From Flavobacteriaceae bacterium (GTDB lineage: Bacteria; Bacteroidota; Bacteroidia; Flavobacteriales; Flavobacteriaceae): 25,546 bases of DNA. The stretch is from assembly GCA_030834365.1 (NCBI GenBank), contig JAURFJ010000008.1:1-25546 (forward strand), written 5' to 3'. A program made the position numbers and the translations under genes. Shown here piece after piece: positions 1 through 7,588 of this stretch. The stretch's first letter is position 1, and each line of letters starts with the position of its first letter. Under the pieces are notes generated by a model, which was not told the origin of the DNA, searched no databases, and saw nothing but the letters and a program-made list of their open reading frames with translations.

Positions 1-1
1 T

Positions 2-2476
2 ATAGTAGATGAGGTAGATTCTGTGCTTATCGACGATGCGCGTACTCCCCTTATCATCTCTGGACCAGTTCCAGAGGGAGAGCGTCACGATTTTGATAAA
101 CTGAAACCTAGAGTGAGTGACTTAGTTCAACGTCAACGCACCGAACTAACAGCTACACTAGCAGAGGCTAAGAAGAAAATTCAGGCAGGCGATCTCAAAG
201 AAGGTGGATTCTTGCTATTAAGAGTGCACCGAGGGCTTCCAAAAAACAAGGCCCTCATCAAATTTCTAAGTGAAGAAGGTAACCGTCAGTTACTGCAAAA
301 AACCGAAAGTTTTTACCTTCAAGACAATGCCAAAGAAATGGCTAAGGTTGACGCCGAGCTGCTTTTTACCATAGAAGAAAAAAACAATCAAATAGAGCTC
401 ACCGAAAAAGGTATTAAAACCCTATCTAACGAAGAAGATCAGCAATTCTTTGTTCTACCCGATATCGGAGGAGAAATAGCCGCAATTGAGCGCCTAGGCT
501 TGTCTGCTGAGGAGGAGGCCAGTAGAAAAGAGCAGCTGTTCAAGGATTTCTCGATTAAGAGTGAGCGCATTCACACCCTCACTCAATTACTGAAGGCTTA
601 TACCCTATTTGAAAAAGACGTAGAATACGTGGTTATCGACAATAAGGTTAAAATTGTCGACGAACAAACAGGCCGTATCATGGACGGGAGACGCTATTCT
701 GACGGACTGCACCAGGCCATTGAAGCGAAAGAAAATGTCAAAATAGAGGCGCTCACCCAGACCTTTGCGACGATTACCCTTCAGAATTACTTCAGAATGT
801 ATAGCAAACTCTCGGGTATGACCGGAACCGCAGTTACCGAAGCTGGAGAATTTTGGGAGATCTATAAACTTGACGTAGTTGAGATACCTACTAATCGACC
901 CATTTCACGAGACGATAAAGACGATCTGATCTACAAAACCAAACGCGAAAAATACAATGCCCTTATTGAGGAGGTGGTTAAACTATCGGCTCAGGGAAGA
1001 CCTGTGCTTATAGGGACCACTTCGGTAGAGGTTTCAGAGCTTGTTTCTAAGCTTCTGTCAGTGCGTAAGATCAATCATAATGTACTAAACGCTAAACTGC
1101 ACAAAAAAGAAGCCGATATAGTTGCGGAGGCCGGAAACGCGGGTGTGGTAACCATAGCCACCAATATGGCCGGAAGGGGTACCGACATCAAACTCAGTGA
1201 AGCCGTCAAGCAAGCCGGGGGTCTAGCCATTATTGGAACAGAGCGACACGATTCTAGAAGGGTTGACAGACAGCTCAGAGGTAGGTCGGGGCGCCAGGGA
1301 GACCCAGGAAGTTCGCAATTTTACGTTTCATTAGAAGATAACCTAATGCGGCTTTTTGGTTCTGAGCGCATGGCCAAAATAATGGACAGAATGGGCTTAA
1401 AAGAAGGTGAAGTTATTCAGCACAGCATGATGACCAAGTCTATAGAACGTGCTCAAAAGAAAGTCGAAGAAAACAATTTTGGTATTCGCAAACGTCTTCT
1501 GGAGTATGACGATGTAATGAACGCTCAACGAGAGGTCATCTACAAGCGAAGAAAACACGCACTCTCTGGCAATCGATTAAAAGTGGATGTAGCCAATATG
1601 ATTTTCGATACCTGCGAGGCAATTGTAGAACAAACGAAGGCTGCAGAGGACTACAGAGATTTTCAATTTCAGATCATTAGCCTCTTCGGAATCACTGAAA
1701 TTGCAGACGAACAGCATTTTCTAAAGTCTTCAACGAGTGCCCTGACTGATGAGCTTTATTCACAAGCCTATCAAGCCTACGAGCAAAAATTACAAGAGCA
1801 CGCTCAGGTAGCTCTTCCGGTGGTACAAAACATCATCAATAACCCGGCGAACAACTATAAGCGCATAGTTGTTCCGTTTAGCGATGGAGAAAAAACGATG
1901 CAGATTGTCACCGATCTTGAAAAGGCCAGCATCAGTAACGCTGTTAGTTTGGTTGAAGATTTCGAGAAAAACAGCGCACTTGCCCTTATCGACGAAGCCT
2001 GGAAAGATCATCTTAGAAAGATGGATGAGCTGAAGCAATCGGTTCAGCTTGCTGTGCACGAGCAAAAGGATCCGTTACTTATTTATAAGTTCGAGGCCTT
2101 TGAACTTTTTAAGGCGATGCTTGCAAAGGTTAATAGAGAGCTATTAAGCTTCTTATTAAAGGCCCGCATTCCTTCTGAGCAACAACGACCTATTAGCGAT
2201 GTTAGTGCGCTGAGAAAGCCCAAAAACGAAAAGCTGAACGTTTCAAAAGAATCGGTTTTAAATACCGAAGAATTGGCGCAAAGACAACGTGAGGCCGCTT
2301 TAGGAGCTTCAAGTGCTCGACGGTCCGTGGCAGAAACGGTTACTCGAGAAAATCCTAAAATTGGACGCAACGAGCGCGTAACGATTGTACATACGCTAAG
2401 CGGGGAAGAAAAGGAGGTAAAATACAAACAAGCCGAGCCCCTTCTGCAGTCTAAAGAATGGGTGATGAAGTCTTAA
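2..2476 (+). CDS. secA: Protein translocase ATPase SecA (5' end outside window)
   Basis: Motor ATPase that drives unfolded preproteins through SecYEG at the inner membrane. The reading frame is already open at base 2 and begins inside the Walker B / DEVD motif (residues IVDEVDSVLIDDARTPL), so roughly the first 200-300 residues lie upstream; the GTG at 23 is an internal valine, not a start. Visible in order: an insertion-rich stretch after DEVD (a Bacteroidota trait), the TGTA region near 820, a second helicase domain with TNMAGRGTDIKL (motif V) and QLRGRSGRQGDPG (motif VI), then the helical scaffold/wing with WKDHLRKMDELKQSV. The C-terminus runs KIGRNERVTIVHTLSGEEKEVK and lacks the CxCx8C(H/C) zinc finger of the E. 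coli enzyme. The downstream small gene starts 3 bp after the TAA. Identification is certain. Confidence 0.98.
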   Translation: MVDEVDSVLIDDARTPLIISGPVPEGERHDFDKLKPRVSDLVQRQRTELTATLAEAKKKIQAGDLKEGGFLLLRVHRGLPKNKALIKFLSEEGNRQLLQKTESFYLQDNAKEMAKVDAELLFTIEEKNNQIELTEKGIKTLSNEEDQQFFVLPDIGGEIAAIERLGLSAEEEASRKEQLFKDFSIKSERIHTLTQLLKAYTLFEKDVEYVVIDNKVKIVDEQTGRIMDGRRYSDGLHQAIEAKENVKIEALTQTFATITLQNYFRMYSKLSGMTGTAVTEAGEFWEIYKLDVVEIPTNRPISRDDKDDLIYKTKREKYNALIEEVVKLSAQGRPVLIGTTSVEVSELVSKLLSVRKINHNVLNAKLHKKEADIVAEAGNAGVVTIATNMAGRGTDIKLSEAVKQAGGLAIIGTERHDSRRVDRQLRGRSGRQGDPGSSQFYVSLEDNLMRLFGSERMAKIMDRMGLKEGEVIQHSMMTKSIERAQKKVEENNFGIRKRLLEYDDVMNAQREVIYKRRKHALSGNRLKVDVANMIFDTCEAIVEQTKAAEDYRDFQFQIISLFGITEIADEQHFLKSSTSALTDELYSQAYQAYEQKLQEHAQVALPVVQNIINNPANNYKRIVVPFSDGEKTMQIVTDLEKASISNAVSLVEDFEKNSALALIDEAWKDHLRKMDELKQSVQLAVHEQKDPLLIYKFEAFELFKAMLAKVNRELLSFLLKARIPSEQQRPISDVSALRKPKNEKLNVSKESVLNTEELAQRQREAALGASSARRSVAETVTRENPKIGRNERVTIVHTLSGEEKEVKYKQAEPLLQSKEWVMKS

Positions 2477-2479
2477 CCT

Positions 2480-2683
2480 ATGTCAAAGTCACCTAAAGAG
2501 CGTTGGGTTGTACAGAGAGAAATTCTTTTGAGGCTCAACTACATGGCCGTATTAATTTGTTCAGCCACAGCGATTAAGCTGGCCCTAGAGCAATCCTATA
2601 ATGTGATTTTTTTTGCAGCTACTGCCTTCGCTATTTTACTGTTCGTCAATGCCAAAGCACTTAAACCTCAGAAACATGTATAA
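2480..2683 (+). CDS. Small membrane protein of unknown function (67 aa)
   Basis: I do not recognise this gene. The 67-aa product has a basic N-terminus (KSPKERWVVQREILLR), two probable membrane helices at about residues 19-36 and 41-58, and a basic tail (KALKPQKHV), so it is a likely inner-membrane hairpin protein. It starts 3 bp after secA and its last 8 bp overlap the start of msrA, which makes it part of a co-transcribed, probably translationally coupled block. A run of eight T (2607-2614) encodes part of the second helix (Ile-Phe-Phe). I call it real because of the tight spacing on both sides and the membrane pattern. Similar tiny membrane proteins of unknown function are common in Bacteroidota; no function is assigned. 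Confidence 0.72.
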   Translation: MSKSPKERWVVQREILLRLNYMAVLICSATAIKLALEQSYNVIFFAATAFAILLFVNAKALKPQKHV

Positions 2684-3323
2684 ACACCTTCTTCTATTTA
2701 GTGCAGTATTATTTTTATCCTGTGCATCTAATGCCCAGAACGAAAATAGAAGCTACCCCATTCAAGATGAATCGCTAGAGGTGGCCTATTTTGCCTCTGG
2801 CTGTTTTTGGTGTGTAGAGGCCATTTTTGAAAGCGTGAAAGGAGTTGAAGAGGCCATATCGGGCTATGCGGGCGGAACCGAAAAAAATCCTACTTATCGA
2901 CAGGTCAGCTATGGACAGACTACCCACGCAGAGGCTGTGGCGGTTTATTACGATCCGACGGTAGTTAGTTTTCAGGAGCTGCTAACCGTGTTTTTCGTGT
3001 CCCATGACCCTACCACCCTAAATCGCCAAGGGCCAGATCGCGGAACGCAATACCGATCAATCGCATTTTATTCATCTGCTTCCGAGAAACAGTATATTGA
3101 GGCCTATATTGAGGCCTTGACTCAATCCAACGTTTACGATAAACCTATAGTAACCGAAATAAAGCCCTTTGACGTCTTCTACGAAGCAGAGGCCTATCAC
3201 CAAAATTACGAGAAGAATCATCCGTACGATTCATACATCCTAAGTGTATCTATACCTAGATTGAATCGCTTTAAGGCCGCCCTTCCCGAACTATTAAAGA
3301 CAGCTGACGCTCATGAGCACTAA
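2676..3323 (+). CDS. msrA: Peptide-methionine (S)-S-oxide reductase MsrA, lipoprotein type
   Basis: Reduces the S-epimer of methionine sulfoxide in oxidised proteins. The catalytic motif GCFWC lies at residues 42-46 (C43 nucleophile), followed by GYAGG, the HAE segment and HDPTTLNRQGPDRGTQYRS, all MsrA hallmarks; the length of 215 aa fits MsrA plus an export signal. I chose ATG 2676 rather than the in-frame ATG at 2613, because it opens a short hydrophobic signal ending LFLSC at residue 16, a plausible lipoprotein signal; the longer form would bury that signal behind 21 residues. The mature protein should sit in the periplasm, anchored to a membrane. Apart from the lipobox cysteine, C43 and C46 are the only cysteines, so disulfide resolution must use C46. 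No msrB lies nearby. It overlaps the upstream gene by 8 bp and the next by 11 bp. Confidence 0.95.
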   Translation: MYKHLLLFSAVLFLSCASNAQNENRSYPIQDESLEVAYFASGCFWCVEAIFESVKGVEEAISGYAGGTEKNPTYRQVSYGQTTHAEAVAVYYDPTVVSFQELLTVFFVSHDPTTLNRQGPDRGTQYRSIAFYSSASEKQYIEAYIEALTQSNVYDKPIVTEIKPFDVFYEAEAYHQNYEKNHPYDSYILSVSIPRLNRFKAALPELLKTADAHEH

Positions 3324-4290
3324 GTCTGAAATCGTTACCCAAGAACTATTATCTATTGTGATTCCTGTCTTCAATGAAGAAGATAATGTCGCCCTATTGA
3401 CCCAAAAGATTCACGAAAGCCTAGTCGATTACAGCTATGAAATCATATTTGTAAATGACTTTTCAACAGATCAGACCGTTCAGCGCATCAAACAACTCAA
3501 AGACCCCTTGGTGCACCTGATAGAGTTGAAAAAGAATTACGGACAAAGCCTTGCGCTAGCCGCCGGTATTGACTACGCGCACGGAGCGTACATCATAACG
3601 ATGGATGGAGACCTACAAAACGATCCTTGTGATATTCCGCGAATGTTAAAAGTGGCTGTTGAGGAGCATTATGATTTGGTTACCGGAATTCGGCAAAAAA
3701 GAAAAGACAGTTGGCTAAAGACTGTGCCCTCAAAGGTGGCGAACTTTTTGGTTCGAAAAGTGACCAGTTTGTCTATTAAAGACAACGGATGCGCCCTGAA
3801 GGTATTCAGCAGAGATATAGCAAAAAACCTGAATCTCTACGGAGAAATGCACCGCTTCATCACGTTGCTCGCCTTTCTAGAGGGGGCCCAAATCAAACAG
3901 GTTCCTGTAAGTCACCACGCCCGTCATGCTGGCGTGTCAAAATACGGGCTCGAGCGCGTCTTCAAGGTAGTGGCCGATATGATGCTGCTGCTGTTTATTC
4001 GTAAATATTTGCAGCGCCCGATACACCTATTTGGCATCTTCGGATTCTTCCTCATACTCATAGGCCTTGGGGTCAACGCATGGCTTTTAGTCGAGAAATT
4101 CTACTTTGGTGAAGATATCGGACAGCGCCCCCTTCTTATATTCGGCCTGATGTTTATTCTCGCAGGCGTGCAATTGTTCACCATAGGCATAGTAATGGAG
4201 ATGCTTATTAGAACCTATTACGAATCCCAAAATAAGCGTCCGTATCGTTTAAAAGGGGTTTGGAACGCCTCAACCGATTATAAACCCTAA
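3313..4290 (+). CDS. Family 2 glycosyltransferase, polyprenyl-phosphate-sugar synthase type (DPM1/ArnC-like)
   Basis: Probable enzyme that transfers a sugar from a nucleotide sugar to undecaprenyl phosphate on the cytoplasmic face. The GT-A domain opens with LSIVIPVFNEEDN (residues 13-25), has VNDFSTDQT (48-56), and the DxD metal/sugar-nucleotide site in TMDGDLQNDP (D98, D100). Two membrane helices close the protein at about residues 233-256 and 265-290, the layout of ArnC, GtrB and DPM1-like synthases; 325 aa is the usual length. The sugar cannot be read from sequence. It overlaps msrA by 11 bp and is followed after 5 bp by a flippase-like gene; GT39 transferases that use such lipid-linked sugars lie in the facing operon. 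Confidence 0.9.
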   Translation: MSTKSEIVTQELLSIVIPVFNEEDNVALLTQKIHESLVDYSYEIIFVNDFSTDQTVQRIKQLKDPLVHLIELKKNYGQSLALAAGIDYAHGAYIITMDGDLQNDPCDIPRMLKVAVEEHYDLVTGIRQKRKDSWLKTVPSKVANFLVRKVTSLSIKDNGCALKVFSRDIAKNLNLYGEMHRFITLLAFLEGAQIKQVPVSHHARHAGVSKYGLERVFKVVADMMLLLFIRKYLQRPIHLFGIFGFFLILIGLGVNAWLLVEKFYFGEDIGQRPLLIFGLMFILAGVQLFTIGIVMEMLIRTYYESQNKRPYRLKGVWNASTDYKP

Positions 4291-4295
4291 TCGGC

Positions 4296-5195
4296 ATGAA
4301 TAAACGGCTCTCTCAAGGCCTAAAAACAGCCCTTAAGGTGGTCGTCAGCGCAGCGCTGCTCTACTTGGTATCCTCAAAATTAGGAGTTGCCAATCTGTGG
4401 GAAACATTAAAGCAATCGAGTCTGATTAGCTTTGTAGGCGCCTTTGTTCTAGTGCTTGGTTCAAAATGGCTTTCGCACCTAAGGCTTCAATATTACCTCC
4501 GATCAATCGATTTGAGAATTCCTCAACTGACGCATTGGAAGCTCTACCTACAAGGCATGTTTTACAACTTATTTTTACCCGGAGGAATTGGCGGAGACGC
4601 CTACAAGGCCTTTGTACTCTCGCGACACTTCCCGGTAAAAATAAAACGGATAGTGGCGGCCCTATTACTGGATCGCTTAAGCGGCCTAGCGGCGCTAACC
4701 GCATTGACGCTTCTGTTATCGAGCCTATATTTCGGACTAAACGCTCAGCCGATTGATTCGGCACTAAAAGCTGTGCTACCCTTGATGCGCTTCGCGATTG
4801 TTTTGACGCCATTGGTCGTCTTAGCTTTTTACGCTTTTCATCGGATCTGGTTTAGTTATGCCCTAAGCGTATTCTACTCGACAACGGCGCTATCATTTGT
4901 CTTACAGGCACTTCAAGTTGTTGCCGCATATATACTGCTCTTGGGCTTGGGTAGATTTGAAAATGCCTGGCCTTTTTTGTTGATTTTTACCGTTTCGTCT
5001 ATACTATCTGTGTTGCCCCTGAGCATTGGCGGAATAGGTCTGAGAGAAGTTACCTTCTTCTACGGAGCGCAATGGCTTCAACTCGATTCAGAAATGGCCG
5101 TAGCTCTCAGTGTACTGTTCTTTAGTATCAATGCCTTAGTGTCGCTCCTTGGCCTACCCTATCACTTTAAACCTGCCTTTAAATCCACCCCCTAA
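4296..5195 (+). CDS. LPG-synthase-TM / UPF0104 family membrane protein (YbhN-like)
   Basis: Polytopic inner-membrane protein of about seven or eight helices, 299 aa, from the family named after the flippase part of MprF (PF03706). Family signatures visible are NLFLPGGIGGDAYKA (residues 91-105), LLLDRLSG (123-130) and PLSIGGIGLRE in the C-terminal third. It lacks the soluble C-terminal lysyl-transferase domain of MprF, so lipid aminoacylation is not expected. Members often sit beside GT2 genes and are suspected of moving or supporting lipid-linked intermediates, but the function is not settled. It follows the GT2 gene by 5 bp and its stop overlaps the stop of the convergent glycosyltransferase by 4 bp. 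Confidence 0.85.
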   Translation: MNKRLSQGLKTALKVVVSAALLYLVSSKLGVANLWETLKQSSLISFVGAFVLVLGSKWLSHLRLQYYLRSIDLRIPQLTHWKLYLQGMFYNLFLPGGIGGDAYKAFVLSRHFPVKIKRIVAALLLDRLSGLAALTALTLLLSSLYFGLNAQPIDSALKAVLPLMRFAIVLTPLVVLAFYAFHRIWFSYALSVFYSTTALSFVLQALQVVAAYILLLGLGRFENAWPFLLIFTVSSILSVLPLSIGGIGLREVTFFYGAQWLQLDSEMAVALSVLFFSINALVSLLGLPYHFKPAFKSTP

Positions 5196-6805
5196 GGAAT
5201 ATAAAGGATGCGCTTTACCGCTAATTGCTGACTTCTAGTCGACCTATTCAAAAATCGAAAACTGAGCCTGGTTACTCGATAGTGCGCGGCACTCGCCTGT
5301 TCTACAGCAGACGGATGAGCTCGTTTAAACTCAGTATAATGAGTCTGGTCGACATAGATGTATGAATCCTTGGGCAAACCATTCAATTCATTTTGACTCA
5401 GCGGCACAGAAGATTTCTTTCGGCTAAAATCAAGAGCCCATATATAATCATCAGAATAATTATACAATGTCGCGTTAGTTGGAATCCGCTTGTGAAGTAC
5501 TGATCCCGATTGATACTCGAGTAGATTGGGATAGAAATGAAAAAATCCGAGTAGATTGAAAAGAAGCGCCGAACTAAGCATCAAATAGAAGTGGCTGATT
5601 CTCTTGCTAAAATGAAGGTAGCCCATCAGTATCCACGACCCTAAAAAGAAAAGAGTGGTAAATAAATTGGGATTGAAAACGAGTAAAATGGCCACACTAG
5701 CTAGAAAATATACACCTACCAGTACAAAGCTAGAATAGGCGATTAATTTTCTCCAGATCCCTACAGGGGTAGCTTGCACTCCATGGGCAATCACCAGGGC
5801 AAACAGAGGCATAAGTACATTTAAATAATGTGGAAGTTTGAACTGCGAAAGGCTCATCAACAAAAACAATGGGATAAGCGCCAGAAAGGCAAACCAGATA
5901 GGTTTCAGCCTTATGGAAAGGGCGTTAATCGAGAATCGAAATCCCTGGACTACAACGTAAAAAGAGTACGGAAGCAGTACCCATAGTAACGTGTGAAAGA
6001 AAAAGAAAAATCCGTTTGAATTTTTACCGTGTCCTGTTCCGCTTAAGCGCTCAAAACTTTGATCCCACAAAATAAAACGCACTCCGCTTCGATCCGAAAC
6101 ACCGCGAATTACTTTCTCGGGATGAAGATCAAACTGCAAGTAATAGGCATAGAGTACAGGGCCGAGACTTAAGAAGAATACGATAAGGCCAACGATGATT
6201 TTATACGACCAAAGCACCCTCCACGATTTTTGAAGGTAGATATAGCTCAAAAAAGAAAAACCGATCACTACCAAGGCAAGCATTCCTTTAGTAGAGAACG
6301 CTATGGCAGCGGCAAATGCCGCTATTGCTATATCTGTCAATCGTTGAGTGTGCAAATAGGCCAAGAGTTTCCACATAGAAAAGGCCACAAAAGACACCAA
6401 AACGGTATCGGTTCTCAAATCAAAAGCGGCCAATAGCATGGTCTGGGTCGACAAGAAAACAAAAGCCGTAACACTTCCGAACGATTTGTTTTTCACTAAG
6501 CTACCTAATCGAAATAACGAATAGGCTCCCAATATCAAACTCAAGAAAGCCGGGAACCTATAGGCCCAAGGGGAATATCCGAATAACTCAAAACTAAGGG
6601 CGGCAAGCCAATAATGCATATGAGGCTTATCGAGATAGTCCACTCCATTTTTATACAGATGCCAGTAATCGTTTTCTTGGGCCATATTCATGGCCATCAC
6701 GGCAAACTGGGCCGAGTCGTTTTCCATAAGAGGCATAAACAAGGCCGTTAGGTACAGCATACCTAGAAGTAACCATAATGCCCAATGAATTTTATGAATG
6801 CGCAT
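5192..6805 (-). CDS. GT39-type membrane glycosyltransferase (ArnT/PMT-like), copy 1
   Basis: Integral-membrane transferase expected to move a sugar from a polyprenyl-phosphate donor to an envelope acceptor on the periplasmic face. The first helix is followed by an acidic pair (E28, D30 in MENDSAQFA), then YLDKPHMHYW (D59-K60-P61), matching the first periplasmic loop of ArnT/PMT enzymes; about ten further helices and a soluble C-terminal tail of about 100 residues follow. The open frame extends up to 6889, but those 28 residues lie inside the PAP2 gene in another frame; ATG 6805 (MRIHKIHW) gives a normal N-terminus, 537 aa and a 14-bp overlap with PAP2. The acceptor (lipid A, protein or glycan) is not evident. 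Confidence 0.88.
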   Translation of the reverse strand: MRIHKIHWALWLLLGMLYLTALFMPLMENDSAQFAVMAMNMAQENDYWHLYKNGVDYLDKPHMHYWLAALSFELFGYSPWAYRFPAFLSLILGAYSLFRLGSLVKNKSFGSVTAFVFLSTQTMLLAAFDLRTDTVLVSFVAFSMWKLLAYLHTQRLTDIAIAAFAAAIAFSTKGMLALVVIGFSFLSYIYLQKSWRVLWSYKIIVGLIVFFLSLGPVLYAYYLQFDLHPEKVIRGVSDRSGVRFILWDQSFERLSGTGHGKNSNGFFFFFHTLLWVLLPYSFYVVVQGFRFSINALSIRLKPIWFAFLALIPLFLLMSLSQFKLPHYLNVLMPLFALVIAHGVQATPVGIWRKLIAYSSFVLVGVYFLASVAILLVFNPNLFTTLFFLGSWILMGYLHFSKRISHFYLMLSSALLFNLLGFFHFYPNLLEYQSGSVLHKRIPTNATLYNYSDDYIWALDFSRKKSSVPLSQNELNGLPKDSYIYVDQTHYTEFKRAHPSAVEQASAAHYRVTRLSFRFLNRSTRSQQLAVKRILYIP

Positions 6806-7361
6806 CTGTTTTAAGAATCCATTTATTGTAAGCGAATGCAAATGCAGATCCCCAGAAAAGTCCAAAGGCGGTACCAACCACAATATCACTTAAATAGTGC
6901 GCTCCAAGATAAACCCTACTAAAGGCTAACAGAAAAGCCCAAAAGAACAACCATCGAAACGATTTATGAAACCTCATAAAGATGAGCGCAAAGAAGGTGG
7001 CTGCAGCAAATCCGTTTGAGGCGTGACCTGAATAGAAACTATACATGCCCCCGCAGTAATTCAGTGGCCTAAGTAGCGGTATAACCTCAGGGTCGTGGCA
7101 GGGTCTAAGACGCATAAATCCGTTCTTAAAGGCGTTGGTAAATTGATCAGAAACAGTAATCAACAGCACCGTAAATAAAACGAGTATTCCAAACCGCTTC
7201 CATCCCAAATAGCGCTGAGCCAAAAAGAGCATGACCAAGTAGAGGGGCAAACTGTTCTCTTTTTCGGTAATAATAAGCCAAAAACGATCTAAGAAAGGCG
7301 TTCCAAAACTTTGAACCCAGACTAAAAATGAGCGATCAATCTGTTGAATACATTCAAGCAT
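6792..7361 (-). CDS. PAP2-family membrane phosphatase
   Basis: Type-2 phosphatidic acid phosphatase fold, 189 aa, with the three-part active site intact: KNGFMRLRP (K79, R86, P87), YSGHASNG (S111-G112-H113) and SRVYLGAHYLSD (S148, R149, nucleophile H155, D159). The motifs face the periplasm in this family. Likely substrates are undecaprenyl diphosphate (carrier recycling, like PgpB/YbjG) or lipid A phosphates (like LpxE/LpxF); the sequence does not separate these. The start ATG shares one base with the stop of the upstream acidic protein (TGATG), and the 3' end overlaps the GT39 gene by 14 bp, so it is coupled to both. Its place beside a polyprenyl-dependent transferase favours carrier recycling, as an inference. 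Confidence 0.92.
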   Translation of the reverse strand: MLECIQQIDRSFLVWVQSFGTPFLDRFWLIITEKENSLPLYLVMLFLAQRYLGWKRFGILVLFTVLLITVSDQFTNAFKNGFMRLRPCHDPEVIPLLRPLNYCGGMYSFYSGHASNGFAAATFFALIFMRFHKSFRWLFFWAFLLAFSRVYLGAHYLSDIVVGTAFGLFWGSAFAFAYNKWILKTDAHS

Positions 7362-7588
7362 CAGGCATCAAATGCTTCGATCTCTTTGTCGTAAAAGGTC
7401 AGGGCCTCTTCAATGAGTTTTACACTCTCCTCTTCAAGATCTGAAATGTCGTCATCGTCAAACGACTCAAACCAAGTAACCTCATCGTTAGCCACATTGA
7501 GCAAAAAGCGCGGATACTCGGTATGTAAAACAAAAACAGTGTCAGGATGATCAGAATTGTCGGCCAATAAAAATCTAGGAAGTGACAT
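7361..7588 (-). CDS. Small acidic protein of unknown function (75 aa)
   Basis: Soluble 75-aa protein beginning MSLPRFLLADNSDHPDTVFV and ending in a strongly acidic half (SFDDDDISDLEEESVKLIEEA) likely to form a helix. I recognise the opening from flavobacterial hypothetical proteins with the pattern LPRFLLADNSD...VHT..PRF, but no function is known to me. No signal peptide or metal motif is visible. The frame runs open to 7672, but ATG 7588 matches the remembered family start and gives a 14-bp overlap with the end of the MATE gene; a 1-bp TGATG overlap joins it to PAP2. Its preservation inside a fully overlapping operon argues that it is expressed. Confidence 0.8.
   Translation of the reverse strand: MSLPRFLLADNSDHPDTVFVLHTEYPRFLLNVANDEVTWFESFDDDDISDLEEESVKLIEEALTFYDKEIEAFDA

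Noticed and set aside
4426..4812. Long minus-strand open frame (128 aa) and a plus-strand one (4466-4756) inside the LPG-synthase-TM gene
   Set aside because: Both lie wholly within a well-supported membrane protein gene in other frames and their translations show no fold, motif or membrane pattern of their own.
6806..6889. Extended start for GT39 copy 1 at 6889
   Set aside because: The extra 28 residues overlap coding PAP2 sequence and precede the natural MRIHKIHW start and first helix.
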